Of a stretch of 64,000 bases of DNA, positions 1 to 12,006 are shown piece by piece. The stretch is from Siderastrea radians. Lineage: Eukaryota > Cnidaria > Anthozoa > Scleractinia > Rhizangiidae. The notes beneath the pieces were generated by a model. That model had not been told where the DNA came from and made no database searches. It saw only the letters and a program-made list of their open reading frames with translations. How positions within the stretch are numbered: the stretch's first letter is position 1; the number at the start of each line of letters is the position of its first letter. Location of the stretch: contig OZ024891.1 of NCBI GenBank assembly GCA_964017195.1, forward strand, positions 5,712,994-5,776,993, written 5' to 3'. A program made the translations under genes and the position numbers.

Positions 1-3000
1 GTGGTTTAAATCATATTGCAAGGTATTGCCGAACCAAGTTCAACAATCAGCAGGGAAACGGCCGCAGGCTGCCCCCGCGGGACAGGGAGTAGCCTTACCC
101 AAAGAGCAAAAGTCCCATCACTGTGCTAATTGCCTGAAGTTTGCATCGTACACGGAGTTACGACGATGTTCATCGTGCCAGTCAGTTCTTTATTGTTCAG
201 TGGACTGCCAGAAGAATCACCGGCCTAGACACAAGGTCCTGTGTAGGGCTATCAAGGAACTTTCAGAGAGGACACAAAATACCGAAAAGGGCTTAGGAGA
301 TGCTCAAGATATGGGTGTGTTCAGTAGTCACATGACCCCAAAGCAACAAGATTACGTAGCAAAGCTGGTGGGTAGAAAGTGTTCTGTGCAGTGCTACCTT
401 AATGATAAACTGATGGAAGTATTATGGGATACCGGCGCACAAGTGTCTCTAATCTCTGAGGATGTTTTGAAAAGTCAGCTGCCATCTGTTCAAGTAAGAG
501 ACATTTGTCAGTTGCTCGATACACAAGGCAGTATTAGTTTGCAAGCAGCGAATGGGACAGATATCCCTTACAGTGGATGGGCAGAAATTGATTTGGAATT
601 AGTAGCCGATACTGAAACTAAGATTAAAGTGCCATTCTTAGTGACCAAGGAGAATATTGATCAACCCCTGATTGGTTTCAACGTTATAGAGTTAATCGTC
701 AAAGAGGATCATGGGAAAAGAGACGATAAATTAGTGGAGAAATTGGAGAATTCCTTTATACACTGTGAGAGAAAGAACATACCGGCCTTGGTCAACTTCA
801 TTCGAAGTAGTGATTGTGATGAACTATGTGTCGTAAAGTCAACGAAGACCACGTGCATTATCCCTGCGGGACAAACGGTTCCGGTGCCGTGTCGTGCAAA
901 TACTGGTCCAATTCAGCGTAAAACGCCTGTTCTCTTTGAACCAGATGAGCTAGCGCAGTGGCCTCCAGGTCTAGAAGTACACGAGGGGTTGACTGTAGTA
1001 AAAGAAGGTAATTCAACCATCCTAAATGTAACCGTCACCAATGACTCGGACCATGACATAGTACTGCCTGGGAGAGTGACTCTAGGACGGCTTCAACAAG
1101 TTCGTTCTGTGACCCCTGTTGCAGTGAAGCTTAAAGATCCAGTGGAAGAATCTTATGAGCAAGAGAATCCATGTGAGGAGAATTCAGTACCCAAACAAAG
1201 TGGGAGCATCAGCTGTGAAATGCCTGAGGTGGACTTGAGTGGGCTGACTATCAAACAACGAGAACAAGCTGAACAGCTACTGCGTGAAGAAGCAGATGCA
1301 TTCGCTAGGAACGACAATGACATTGGATGTATCCCAGAACTACAGATGGACATCAACTTAACGGATAGTCAACCAGTTCAAAAGAACTACCTTGCAGTAC
1401 CACGCCCATTATACCCAGAGGTTAAGGCGTACATCGAGGACCTACTTAACCGAGGTTTCATCAGGAAATCTAAGTCACCATTTTCAAGCAGTGTTGTCTG
1501 TGTGCGAAAGAAAGATGGCGGAATGAGACTGTGCATAGATTACAGAGAACTGAACAAGAAAACCATACCAGACCGCCACCCCATCCCTCGAATTCAAGAG
1601 GCTTTGGACAGCTTGGGAGGTAAATCTTGGTTTAGTGTATTGGACCAGGGGAAAGCGTACCACCAAGGATTTATTAGACAGCAAAGCCAACCACTAACTG
1701 CTTTCATAACCCCATGGGGTTTATATGAATGGGTTAGAGTCCCCTTCGGCTTGATGAACGCACCAGCCAATTTCCAACGATTTATGGAAAACTGTCTTGG
1801 AGAGCTTCGCGATGAGATTTGTATCCCGTACCTGGATGATGTGATAGTGTTTTCACAGTCTTTTGACGAGCACATTGAACATCTCCGCAAAGTCTTGCGA
1901 CGTTTGAAGAATCATGGAGTGAAATTGAAAGCGAAAAAGTGTAAATTGTTCAAGCCTGAAGTGTCCTTCCTCGGCAGAATCATCTCGAGAGATGGATACC
2001 GAATGGATCCTAAAGCTACGAATGCAGTGACAACTCTAAAAGGCGTGAAACCAAAGACAGTCGGAGAAGTGAGAAGAATCATGGGTTTGCTTGGTGTATA
2101 CCGTCGTCATATTCCGAACTTTGCTCAGACAGCGAAGCCCATCTATGATCTTTTGACGCGTAGCTCATCAATTCATGAGGGACGCACAGTGACTAGTCGT
2201 AATATCAGCAAATCCAGTGGACAGTTACCATCTTCAGCATCAGTAAACTGGGAGCCTAAGCACCAGACAGCTTTAAATACTTTGATAGATCAAGTTACCA
2301 CTCCACCTCTATTGGCATATCCAGAATACAGTTCACCATTCATCGTGCACACGGATGCTTCTCAAGAAGGCTTAGGCGCTGTCCTTTACCAGACACAAAA
2401 CGGCATTATGCGAGTCATTGCCTTTGCATCAAGGACCCTCACCCCATCGGAACGCAAGTATCATCTGCACTCTGGTAAATTGGAATTCTTAGCATTGAAA
2501 TGGGCAGTCACGGAACAGTTCCGAGACTACCTTTACTATGCACCGGAGTTCGTCGTCTACACGGACAATAACCCCCTGACATATGTTTTAACAACCGCAA
2601 AGCTGAATGCTACCGGACTGAGGTGGGTTGGAGAGCTTGCTGAATTTAACTTTGAGATACGGTATAGACCTGGGAAGTCAAACACAGATGCTGACAGCCT
2701 GTCAAGGCTTCCCGCTGATTTCAAGGTATATATGGACAGCTGCAGTGAAATAATCTCTCCAGAAAGCCTGCAAGCTTCTATCTCAGCAGTTAATGCCTTA
2801 GCCAATGGAGACTCAATCTGGTTGACGTCTTTGACGGACAAGGAAGAGGAACTCCCGCAAGATGATGTTTTGTTTCCTCCCACCTGCAATCAAGTAAGAG
2901 TAATTGATCTAGTGAAGGGTCAACAGGAAGATCCTAGTATTGGTCGAGTGTTAAAGTTCATCAAAGCCACACGGAAACCCACAGTGACACAGAAACGCCG

Positions 3001-4846
3001 TGAACCGCCGCCAGTCCGCAAGTACTTAAATGACTGGCACAAGCTTCACATTGACAAAAAGAGTGGCATTCTCTACCGTAACCAGCAAGTGGTTCTACCA
3101 CAAAAATTTCGGCGAACTGTGTACCGTGAACTCCATGAGGAAATGGGCCACCTCGGTGTAGAGCGGGTATTAGCCTTAGCCCGTGAAAGGTTTTATTGGC
3201 CGTACATGAGGAAAGACATAGAGCACTTCATTCACCACACATGTAAATGCTTGAAGCAACGACCACCTAGCCTCCACACAAGAGAGCCTCTTCAGCCCAT
3301 TGTCACGACAGCTCCACTGCAGATGCTTTCAATTGACTTTGTTCATTTAGAACGGAGCTCCGGGGGCTACGAATACATCTTGGTTTTGGTAGACCATTTC
3401 ACCAAATACGCTCAGGCTTATCCAACACGGAATAAAACTGCAGTCACAGCCGCAGATAAGATCTTTAATGACTTTATTCCACGCTTCGGATTTCCGGAAA
3501 AACTGCACCATGACATGGGGGGAGAGTTTGAAAACCGTCTGTTCAAGCGATTAGAGGAACTATCTGGAGTGACGCATTCACGTACTACCCCTTATCATCC
3601 TCAAGGGAATGGTTTGGTTGAGAGGATGAATCGTACGCTTCTTTGTATGTTGCGGACCCTCCCTGACACCCACAAGTCGAACTGGAAAGACCACGTGAAT
3701 AAGTTGGTGCATGCGTATAATTGCACAGTCCATGAGTCCACCGGATTTTCGCCCTTCCACCTGCTATTCGGAAGAAGCCCTCGTCTACCGATTGATCTCA
3801 TCTTCGACTTGCCAGCAAAACCGGGGTCCACATCACACACGGAGTACGCGTCCAAATGGAAGAGCGCAATGCAAGAGGCCTATTCACTCGCCTCAAAGGC
3901 AGCCAGAGAAAGTGCTTCACGTGGAAAGAAACACTATGACAAACGAGTACGGTCTTCGGTTTTACAAGCAGGCGATCGTGTCCTAGTCCGCAACCTGACC
4001 CCAAGAGGTGGACCTGCAAAACTAAAGAACTTTTGGGAAGACGAAATTCATGTCGTAGTGGCACGTAAAGGAGAGGGCAGCCCAGTATATGAGGTGCGAC
4101 CAGAATCTTCAAAAGGACGCAGTCGTACTTTACACCGTAATCTTCTCCTACCTTGCGATTACCTTCCCTCCAAACCTTGGGAAGAACTCCCTCAAATCAA
4201 GAGGTATCGACCACCCACGCCACACCCCCGTGCAAATGACGAACTACTGGAACAGAACAGGGACAGCGACGAAAGTGACAGTGATGATGAATTACCAACA
4301 TTTACTTGCCACAGTCAATCTCTACCTACAACCGCTGGGAACAACCCACCTCAGGATTTAGCAACGACTACAGGTGAACCGACAAATCAAGAGGAGCAGT
4401 CCCCAGGCAGCAATATTGACCTAGTCAATGACTCGACAGAGGGGGAGAGCCACCCTGATCCAGCACCTACTGTACAGGCTGAAGAAGACGTGCATGGAAA
4501 TTTTGGACAACCAGGTGAAACTCAAGCTAGTGGCAACCAAAATCGTCCCCACCGTGTGACGCAAGCTCCAAAACGGCTGACCTACCCAACTGTAGGGAAC
4601 CCAACTTACGTGAGACCAGTTGAAGTACAACCAGCTGCGGGTGTTAACCAATTCGATATGACAACACCAGTACATACTCGTGCATTCGAGCCTGTAGTCA
4701 ACCCATACAACATATCACCGCCAGCGATGTTTTGGACACCCCCAGGTTTGGCACCAGTGATGTTCTCAACTATGGCACCAGGCATGTGCTTTCAAGGATT
4801 ACCGTTACAGCATTGGGGAGCACCCAGCCAGTTACCTCTATATTGA
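1..4846 (+). CDS. Ty3/gypsy retrotransposon polyprotein, 5' end outside the window
   Basis: This is the polyprotein of a Ty3/gypsy LTR retrotransposon. The frame is open to the first base of the window, and the first listed start is a TTG at 26, so the true N-terminus (probably gag) lies to the left. Counting from 26, there is a MYND-type zinc finger at residues 33-73 (CxxC, CxxC, C, C, H, C), an aspartic protease with D-T-G-A near 135, and reverse transcriptase with Y-L-D-D at 602-605. RNase H follows (H-T-D near 775), then an HHCC integrase zinc finger at about 1036-1080 and a D-D-E integrase core (about 1102, 1162, 1198). The C-terminus is a proline-rich tail. There is no internal stop, so the element is probably young. 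A MYND finger where a CCHC gag knuckle is usual is the odd point. Domain identities are sure; activity is inferred. Confidence 0.95.
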   Translation, partial: WFKSYCKVLPNQVQQSAGKRPQAAPAGQGVALPKEQKSHHCANCLKFASYTELRRCSSCQSVLYCSVDCQKNHRPRHKVLCRAIKELSERTQNTEKGLGDAQDMGVFSSHMTPKQQDYVAKLVGRKCSVQCYLNDKLMEVLWDTGAQVSLISEDVLKSQLPSVQVRDICQLLDTQGSISLQAANGTDIPYSGWAEIDLELVADTETKIKVPFLVTKENIDQPLIGFNVIELIVKEDHGKRDDKLVEKLENSFIHCERKNIPALVNFIRSSDCDELCVVKSTKTTCIIPAGQTVPVPCRANTGPIQRKTPVLFEPDELAQWPPGLEVHEGLTVVKEGNSTILNVTVTNDSDHDIVLPGRVTLGRLQQVRSVTPVAVKLKDPVEESYEQENPCEENSVPKQSGSISCEMPEVDLSGLTIKQREQAEQLLREEADAFARNDNDIGCIPELQMDINLTDSQPVQKNYLAVPRPLYPEVKAYIEDLLNRGFIRKSKSPFSSSVVCVRKKDGGMRLCIDYRELNKKTIPDRHPIPRIQEALDSLGGKSWFSVLDQGKAYHQGFIRQQSQPLTAFITPWGLYEWVRVPFGLMNAPANFQRFMENCLGELRDEICIPYLDDVIVFSQSFDEHIEHLRKVLRRLKNHGVKLKAKKCKLFKPEVSFLGRIISRDGYRMDPKATNAVTTLKGVKPKTVGEVRRIMGLLGVYRRHIPNFAQTAKPIYDLLTRSSSIHEGRTVTSRNISKSSGQLPSSASVNWEPKHQTALNTLIDQVTTPPLLAYPEYSSPFIVHTDASQEGLGAVLYQTQNGIMRVIAFASRTLTPSERKYHLHSGKLEFLALKWAVTEQFRDYLYYAPEFVVYTDNNPLTYVLTTAKLNATGLRWVGELAEFNFEIRYRPGKSNTDADSLSRLPADFKVYMDSCSEIISPESLQASISAVNALANGDSIWLTSLTDKEEELPQDDVLFPPTCNQVRVIDLVKGQQEDPSIGRVLKFIKATRKPTVTQKRREPPPVRKYLNDWHKLHIDKKSGILYRNQQVVLPQKFRRTVYRELHEEMGHLGVERVLALARERFYWPYMRKDIEHFIHHTCKCLKQRPPSLHTREPLQPIVTTAPLQMLSIDFVHLERSSGGYEYILVLVDHFTKYAQAYPTRNKTAVTAADKIFNDFIPRFGFPEKLHHDMGGEFENRLFKRLEELSGVTHSRTTPYHPQGNGLVERMNRTLLCMLRTLPDTHKSNWKDHVNKLVHAYNCTVHESTGFSPFHLLFGRSPRLPIDLIFDLPAKPGSTSHTEYASKWKSAMQEAYSLASKAARESASRGKKHYDKRVRSSVLQAGDRVLVRNLTPRGGPAKLKNFWEDEIHVVVARKGEGSPVYEVRPESSKGRSRTLHRNLLLPCDYLPSKPWEELPQIKRYRPPTPHPRANDELLEQNRDSDESDSDDELPTFTCHSQSLPTTAGNNPPQDLATTTGEPTNQEEQSPGSNIDLVNDSTEGESHPDPAPTVQAEEDVHGNFGQPGETQASGNQNRPHRVTQAPKRLTYPTVGNPTYVRPVEVQPAAGVNQFDMTTPVHTRAFEPVVNPYNISPPAMFWTPPGLAPVMFSTMAPGMCFQGLPLQHWGAPSQLPLY

Positions 4847-5166
4847 CAGTCTTGATTTCATTACTTATAAGCATGTTTGTTTCGCAGAAAATAAGCTAGT
4901 TTTCAAGTGTGTATTTCGAGAGTTCAGCATTCTGAACCGTTTTAGAAACTACTTAAGCTAGTTTTCACAATACAGATTGAAGGGCATGTAATAGTAAATT
5001 AGGGCCAGAGAACTCTTGATATTTAGTGGCACCCTTGAAGATGGGCCTGATCACCCCACTTCAGGACTCCGATGAACAAGGAATCCAGATGGAGGAGCCA
5101 CGGACCAAGGACATTCTGTATTGCTTTTATGTCAGGGATGACACATTTCTTTAAGAAGGGAGGAGA
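4847..5166 (+). mobile_element. Retrotransposon 3' untranslated region with polypurine tract
   Basis: This non-coding stretch lies between the polyprotein stop and the 3' LTR. It ends in a purine-only run at about 5153-5166 that directly abuts the LTR, as expected for the primer of plus-strand DNA synthesis. I see no other gene in it. Confidence 0.75.
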
Positions 5167-5381
5167 TGTAAGGAACGGAAATTGTACTTGTTATATTAAA
5201 ATCGATGCGAAGGACTAGACCGAAATTAAGGTGACGTAATGTTGTCACGTGAATTGTACGCGAGTAGTTTTCCGCCATGTTGATGTGTATTCTAGCTTGC
5301 TTCGAAGCAACAATACAGTGAAATACAGCTTGGAATCACAAGGCCATTCTTGTTGGTCGTGTTTTCCGTGTTACACTTACA
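5167..5381 (+). mobile_element. 3' LTR of the Ty3/gypsy element
   Basis: The 215-bp sequence begins TGTAAG and ends CTTACA. These are perfect inverted 6-bp termini with the canonical TG...CA ends, and the left end follows the polypurine tract. The 5' LTR and left target-site duplication are outside the window. The bases just after 5381 (CCCTA) are the candidate target duplication. The LTR ends 27 bases beyond the CSTPP1 stop codon, in opposite orientation to that gene. Confidence 0.85.
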
Positions 5382-5408
5382 CCCTACAGGGCTGCACGCA
5401 AATCAGTT

Positions 5409-8400
5409 TCAAAGTGCTTTCTTGACAGCATTAGCCATTCCACTTTTAGGTCTGCCTGATTTGGGCCTTGGTGCTGGGCTGTTAAGGAAATCAATCACAG
5501 CGTTAAATTGTTAATGCGACTATTACGTTAATAGCACAAAAACCACAAAAAAGTATGATCACGACACCACAGCATCTACCTGCTTAGCTCCTGATCTGTC
5601 TCTTCCATAATGGCAGATTTGTCTGGCAAGGTAGCTGTTACATGCATAACAAACAAACAAACAAACAAACAAAAAATGATAAACAATAAGAACTGATCAG
5701 CTACCAAACTGACTGGTTGATAGATCACAAAAATGAAAATAAAGCAAACATAATTATTTAAGAATAAACAATCACAGTTCAGAGCACATCCCAAGCTTAC
5801 CAATACTTTCATTGGCTCCAGGATGTTTTGCCAAGCCAATGAGAAAGCCATAGAAAGTTACTCTTTCAACGGATGATAAGAGATCTTTGATCACCTCAAT
5901 AGGGGGACAACTGCAAGAAGGTCAAACATTCAATTGACTTTTGATTTTCATGGAATTGATCCATGGACTCAAACATTAAAACTATGTACAACATGTTTGT
6001 TAGCTAGCTACCTTGTACAGCACAATAAACAGCAACACAAAAAAGTACTGCTCCATATAGATTTAACGGTTGAGACACACAAAGGGACTTGTTACAGGGC
6101 CAACTAGACCCTGGTGTTTACAATTTAAGGGAACTGATAAAGTCTCTGGTTTCTAATTATTTTATTTCATTTCCTGTTCATTGGGACTTGATGCACAAAC
6201 AGTACAAACAAGCTAAGGGAACAAGCAAAATTGGGGTAACAAGTCCCCAGGACATGGGGATAGTGCAAACTAGTTTGCATTTAAGGGAGAAGTCACAATG
6301 ACCAAACAAATACTTTGGTCCCTCAACTCAAAATTTTGGCAAAAATGGTTAATTCGCTCCAAGGAACCTGTCCCCTGGAGTCTTTCCTGTGGTGTGCCAA
6401 CCTTTATATATGAAGGATGACACAACGTGAAATTTCATCCACAGAATCACAAGTTGTATTAAAACCACAATCCCACAACGTTTGCTGGTAAGTCAAAAGT
6501 GAATTCAAGGGTGGATGGAAAAAAATAACCCGACATACATGTACCTGAAAACGCCATTGCTAGTATGTATGATTTGTAGGACAGCTTCCAAGAAGGAATG
6601 AACATCTACACCATCCCCAGAATTGGCCTGGGATGCTTCATGTGTAGCATTAGGAGGAGGTTGTGACTTAGGTTGTGCTGGCCTCGACAGTGTGGGTACA
6701 GCCACCACAATTTGACCAGGTCTGTACGTGCCCGACAGCAGGGCTTGGTAGGTACTGTGCAACTTCTCTATAAACTCTGTAAAGAAATTTGACAAGAATC
6801 TACACAATGAGGAGGGCTGCAACGATACATTTTGGCCACAATATGAAACATATCTGAATACAAGGGCCACGATACAATACACGATACGATACATTACTGT
6901 GCACGACAAAACTAGTCAGCAACAACTTACACTACTTTTAAATACTTTATTTCCATAATAATAAATTTAACACAGTAATGACACAACATCAAATCGTCTT
7001 ACAAGGGCTAAAATGTAGAGCTTGGGTAACAAAATATAAAAAACAGCGATTTCCCAAATTCGTTGATTTAGTATATTTCATTGTATCGTAATATCTGATA
7101 TCTTATTTAAATATCGATACTCGTAGTGTTAGAAAAATATCATGGTTCACCGATGCATCAGTGTATGGTTGCAGCCCTAACAACAAGACTCCCAATTATC
7201 TCAAAAACTCTACTAGGTATCACAGGTGTCTCAGTGTCCATCAGATTTGCCACTTGTAGTTTGTACCACTTAGTCTTATCACAGTCTGCTAGCACTTGAG
7301 GAGTTCTTTGATAATGAATTTTCTAGTAAAAAAACCCCACAATTTCTTTTTAACAGCAAAAGTAGAGATATGATCCTCACAAGGAAGAGATAAAAAAAGA
7401 TTGCCAACATGGAAAACATCCCCTTTCTGCCTCCTTCTCCTCCTCTCAAGGAAAGTAGGCATCCAGTACAAGATGGATCGGTTTTCACAGGATTGCTACT
7501 GGTTTGGAAATTTGTTTTCCCATTCAGCCAAACAGCAGAAACACTGCTGTACAATATAATGGCATCCCACAGGACTAACGTTAATCATGCTGTCAGGACT
7601 GTGTGTCAATAAGCTTAAAAGAACTCAAGGCTGCACAGCTTAACAAGAAAAGTAAAGTGCAAAACCCAATATAATGAACCTCTACATAACAAAGACCCGG
7701 TAGAATGAACGATATGTTTTAACCCAGTAATAGTAATTATGATGTAACAAAGTCCCATTACAACGAACACATTTCACCAGTCTCTTTGTACTTTGTCATA
7801 TCATACACGCCTATATCTGCTACATGCATCTTTTAGACATTTTCACTTTTTATTGCAAGTGATCTTTATTATCTGGTTGCTGGTCATAATCACTAGTTGC
7901 TAGTTATAAATGACAGCACTTGTCTAATACTGTTCAAGGTTTTTACTAGGCCAAAACATGTGGGAGAGGTGCAAATTGCTCACCAGAGAAAACCTTGCTT
8001 ACCCTCATAAAAGAACTGTGTCTGGAAAGCATAAAGGAAATCAGGAAATGACATAAGACAGTCAATAGCATCTTCCATCAAAATGATCCTGAAAATGTAA
8101 ACAGTCATTTATAATAAAAATATCATGGTTTTGAGACTAATTTCAAAGGAGTTGCAAGTTCACTCCAAGATCAATATTGACATGCTCCATGCCTTAATAC
8201 CAGCCAACTGAAGAGAAGAGGTTTCACGTTGGAAATTATGCTGAGGACACTTTGCTCTAACTGATGTGTACAGGATTACAAAGTCATGTAATATTAAATA
8301 AAGACCAGACTGGTCACAATACACTGTATGCATTCCATGCAATATGCATGTCTGATCATGTGCATTATGCTGGATGCAACAGGTTTGAACCCCTTTTTCC

Positions 8401-11400
8401 TAGGTTGTCTTCATTCATTCTTTTGATGGCCTGCTTCTTCTGACAATAACACTACATGTATTTTAACATCATCACAAAACATGTAATGTTACTATTATTT
8501 CTTCAAGGTTAGGTTAAATTGCAATTTGAAAACTATATGCTAGAATGCCACTCCTACTTATGAATGAAATTTCTATGAATTTTTCTCACCTAGCAGTCTT
8601 CTGAACAGGCTCAAGTGGAAAATCAGGACACAGAAGACAAATCAGGGAATGATATTCCTTTGCAGATAACAAGTCTGCAGAAAATGATGAGAAATTTATG
8701 TATTAGGTGACAGTTTTCTGTTTAGGGTAACAGGTAGAGCTCTACAAAGCAATGTTTCACAGACAAGACTATTGACAAAAAAATAATTTTTTTGTCAATA
8801 GTCTTTTAATTATTAAAACTTTTATCGATATACATTATTTCCATTTTTGATTATTTCTACAGTGGGCAAAAATGCAAAAAAAAAGTATGCCTTAAGCTGG
8901 AAAAAATGCAAAAAAAAGTATGGCTTCAGAAAGAAGCCTTCACTTTCAAAACCTCTCATGGACAATAAATTTTACAGACATACTGACCCATTTTACTTTG
9001 TTTTATACTGTACCTCCATTCCTTCCAATATGTCTGAAACATTTCCAGAACACTCGAATGAAAGATGCAGTGTTGTGGGGTGTCTTTCTGATATAACTGT
9101 ATTCCCTAAAGAGTGTGTGGTTTCCTTGTACAACACTTCTGAAGCTGTAAAAAGAGGATGCAATAGTTAAACATTGTATCAGACCGCTGACTTGTAGTTG
9201 TCAGCTAACCTTATTAGTTACTGTAAGGCAGACAACTCTAGACAGACAGTTTTAGGTGGTCACACAGAGTAACTCCATTACATCTGCCCAATGTTCCATG
9301 CAATGTGGGCTCCAGAAAATATCCATATCCCCACCACAGAGGGCTCATTGGAGATTCGGAGGGGGAGCGGGTTCTTAAAGGCCAAATTTTTTAAAGAATT
9401 ATATGAGCCAAAACTGGAATTTCCAGAGGGCCTGGGGGTTCAAACCAAAAAAACCCTCTGTGGGGGGAGTGTGGACATTTTCTAGAACAACACAATGCTT
9501 CTCACAATTGCATCATGAGGCAACTTGCACAGGTCAAGACCTTTTATGAAATAAAACCAGTATTTCGTTAGACAGTGGTTCCTGGTGCCCATTAATGCAT
9601 TTGGGTAGAAATTAAGAACTGACATGGAGTAATTTACTCCAGGTCATCTCTTAATTTTAGCCCAAATGTTAGTTCCCTGTCGAAGGATGTAACAAGACAA
9701 AATGCAGAGGCCAGGTCGATCAACTCCCTTTTCAATCTCCCGATATATAGAAATTCCATTACACCTCCATTCCAGTGAAGGAGTGCACAATAACCAAAAA
9801 CATCATAAGCTTACTAGTCACTTAGGAACCGTGCTGGGACAACTCTTGGGTTCTCTTCCTTATGCTCCAACAGCTGAGCAACTGCATCCTGCAAACAACA
9901 AATTGAGGAGCTCAATTTACTCTTTATCAGTATCTGTAACATCTGATGTACATCCAGGTCAGCATTCATGCCTAATGCATGCTCCTTGTAGTTAATAAAA
10001 GTGTTTTCTACAATATAACTGGGGGTCAGAACAAGGCAAGGTGAATGGTTGGAGGGTAAGGAGAGGTTTGGAGGGAATGCCAATTTTCTATTTTCTATGG
10101 AAGTGTGTCACACAAATATCAAGTTTTCCTCATCATATGTATCTTACTCCTAGATCCCTTTCTCAAATAGTGTTAGGGATGTTCCCCCCCCCCCAATAAG
10201 GATAGCCAGTTTTTGATTCAGTGGGATTCGGATTAATTTCCACCCATCTGGGGAACAAGATTGTGGGCTGCCAAATTTAGAAAGCCTTTTTTTTTTCAAA
10301 GGTGCCACCAAAATTTGAACCCTTTTAATTTTGGGCCAACAAAAAATTAAGGAGTCAGATTCCCACCATCATTGGGGGGAATGGAATGTCCTCTGTTGTT
10401 AAATCCCTACCTTCCCCTATTTCAGTGGAGTTACCAAATACAGCAAGTTTACATCTGATTCCCTTGTATCCAAAATCTATATTGTCCTAGTCATTCCACC
10501 AAACGTTTTTACCTAAAACCCAACAAACTTTTTTTTGGCACCGTTATGCACTGGTCAACTCGAAACTTCAACATCCTCCCCCCCCCCCCCCCCCCCGGGG
10601 CATACGCCGGGCATTTGACTATGCATTGTGCCTGGGGAGGGGGAATTTGAACAATGCGTTGGTCAAGGGTAGAGAATTTGAACTGGATTTATCTCTTGTT
10701 CTGACGTAATATGCCCGTGAGTTTTTTCGGTTTTTACAGGGTTTGATGGATTTACAAGATAGAATTTTGCCTTTGTTAGTGAATAACTCTTTCAAAAGGG
10801 TCTTTAAAAGAAGTTTGAAGGTGCCATTACGGCATATTGCTCCCTGAAAGGCGTGTAAAGCGTTTGATTGAAGACGAAATTTGTCTTTGAGGAGATGTAG
10901 TTCGGTACTAATTGGTGAGCGAGTTTTTTCGGTTTTTGCAGGGTTTGATGGATTTACAAGATAGAATTTTGCCTTTGTTAGTGAATAACTCTTTCAAAAG
11001 GGTCTTTAAAAGAAGTTTGAAGGTGTCATTACGGCATATTGCTCCCTGAAAGGCGTGTAAAGCGTTTGATTGGAGACGAAATTTGTCTTTGAGGAGATGT
11101 AGTTTGGTACTAATTGGTGAGGCATTTGAACGGCTTTTTTGCCCCGAGAGGAGGGAATTTGAACAAGCCAAGTTCAAATGTCAAGGGGGTTGCCTGGGGG
11201 GGATGTTGAACTTTCGAATTGATTGGCGCATTGGGCTATTCCATTTAATATCTGCACCCCCCTGGGTTGAGGACTGACCTTTCCCTCTTACCCCTAAAGA
11301 ATTCCATTAAAACGTGTTATCCCCTGAAGCCTTCCTTAAGAAATGGGTTTACTCCTGAAGAATTTCACAAAAAAAGCATTTACCCCTGAAGAATTCCATG

Positions 11401-11820
11401 AAATCTCTGTTTACCCCTGAAGAATTCCACTTGTAATATGGGTTTTACCCCTAAAGAATTCCCCAGCTTCTAGCCTTAACACCTGAAGAATTCCACTGTT
11501 CCTCAACCGGCGGGTGCGGATATTAAATGGCATAGCCCATTACCTGTCAACCTGTCAAGAACTGACAAAATCTCACCTGAAGATATGTCAAAACATGATA
11601 CTTTGCTGAAAGAGAAGAAAATGCCTTAAGTGAGACAGACATCGCCCTACTTTACGAGTACAGTATATTTAGTTAACTTAAATCCTTAAGAGATTAGCTG
11701 AGACATTTAAGTCGATGCAGTAGTTGAGACAGGCTCAGTAGTAAAGCGAGGTGGACAAAGATAAAGCCTACCCAAATATTGCTCGGCTGTCAAAGCAAAC
11801 CTATCGCTTTCTCCAGACAT
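5409..11820 (-). CDS. CSTPP1: CSTPP1 (C11orf49) orthologue, 10 exons
   Basis: CSTPP1 regulates the tubulin polyglutamylase complex at centriolar satellites in vertebrates. The coding exons (minus strand, 5' to 3') are 11772-11820, 11577-11605, 9815-9888, 9014-9144, 8590-8674, 8003-8088, 6545-6776, 5801-5910, 5580-5634 and 5409-5478. All junctions are AG/GT, the phases agree throughout, and the total of 921 nt gives 306 aa, against about 331 in human. The match to the human protein is clear in TPHN, GDLL..KEYH, LLCPDFPLE, DAIDCLMSFPDFL, CPP.EVIKD and TLPDKS. The second coding exon is a 29-nt microexon encoding the KYHVLTYLQ segment. The start ATG at 11820 gives an N-terminus like that of the human protein. 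A hAT-like MITE sits in the intron at 6777-8002 and other MITEs sit in the intron at 9889-11576. The exon structure was derived by eye. Confidence 0.92.
6812..7179. mobile_element. hAT-like MITE in a CSTPP1 intron
   Basis: The ends are inverted: AGGGCTGCAACGATACAT on the left and the complement of AGGGCTGCAACCATACAC on the right. The flanks 6804-6811 (acaatgag) and 7180-7187 (acaacaag) look like an 8-bp target duplication with two differences, which fits hAT elements. The interior (about 370 bp) is AT-rich with no coding potential. Confidence 0.75.
8768..8806. repeat. Short perfect hairpin
   Basis: Arms of about 16 bases (ACTATTGACAAAAAAA and its complement) are separated by three bases, within a CSTPP1 intron. 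This is probably a palindromic remnant; no function is inferred. Confidence 0.6.
9308..9487. mobile_element. Small inverted-repeat element (MITE)
   Basis: The left end (CCAGAAAATATCCATATCCC) and the complement of the right end (CTAGAAAATGTCCACACTCC) form imperfect inverted repeats of about 35 bp ending in CCACAGAGGG. The element is about 180 bp and lies in a CSTPP1 intron. It has no coding content. Confidence 0.6.
10557..11220. mobile_element. MITE containing a 202-bp tandem duplication
   Basis: The ends AACTCGAAACTTCAACATCC (10557-10576) and the near complement at 11201-11220 form inverted repeats, followed inward by a run of about 19 C. Inside, a 202-bp unit occurs twice head to tail (10719-10920 and 10921-11122) with only a few differences, so the internal duplication is recent. 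The element is in the first long CSTPP1 intron. Confidence 0.65.
11232..11539. mobile_element. MITE with internal ~36-bp minisatellite
   Basis: Inverted ends of about 40 bp start TGGGCTATTCCATTTAATAT and extend to GGTTGAGGA. They enclose six or seven degenerate repeats of about 36 bp, each containing a TTACCCCTGAAGAATTCC-like core (11283-11505). It lies immediately next to the MITE at 10557-11220. Confidence 0.7.
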
Positions 11821-12006
11821 TTTATAGCAACACCTCTCCCAGATTCAGGCAAACTCTCTGTTATATTTTCCGCGTCATAATAAAAGATGCAAGTCAACGT
11901 TTTGTTGTCTGTTCTCAAGTCGGTTCGCCATGTTGGGGTTCCTGTACTACAGAGCAGCGGACTCTACCAGGAATAACACGCTCACTGTGAGTGGCGGCAA
12001 TTCAAG
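11821..12006. promoter_or_regulatory. Head-to-head intergenic region, probable bidirectional promoter
   Basis: Only 186 bases separate the start codons of CSTPP1 (minus) and PIH1D1 (plus), so both 5' untranslated regions and core promoters must lie here or overlap the opposite gene. No convincing TATA box is seen at a suitable distance from either ATG. That both genes are controlled from this segment is inferred from spacing alone. Confidence 0.6.

Noticed and set aside
7180..7300. Minus-strand open stretch that looked like a CSTPP1 exon
   Set aside because: The flanking exons 8003-8088 and 6545-6776 join in phase without it, and the protein matches human directly across that junction.
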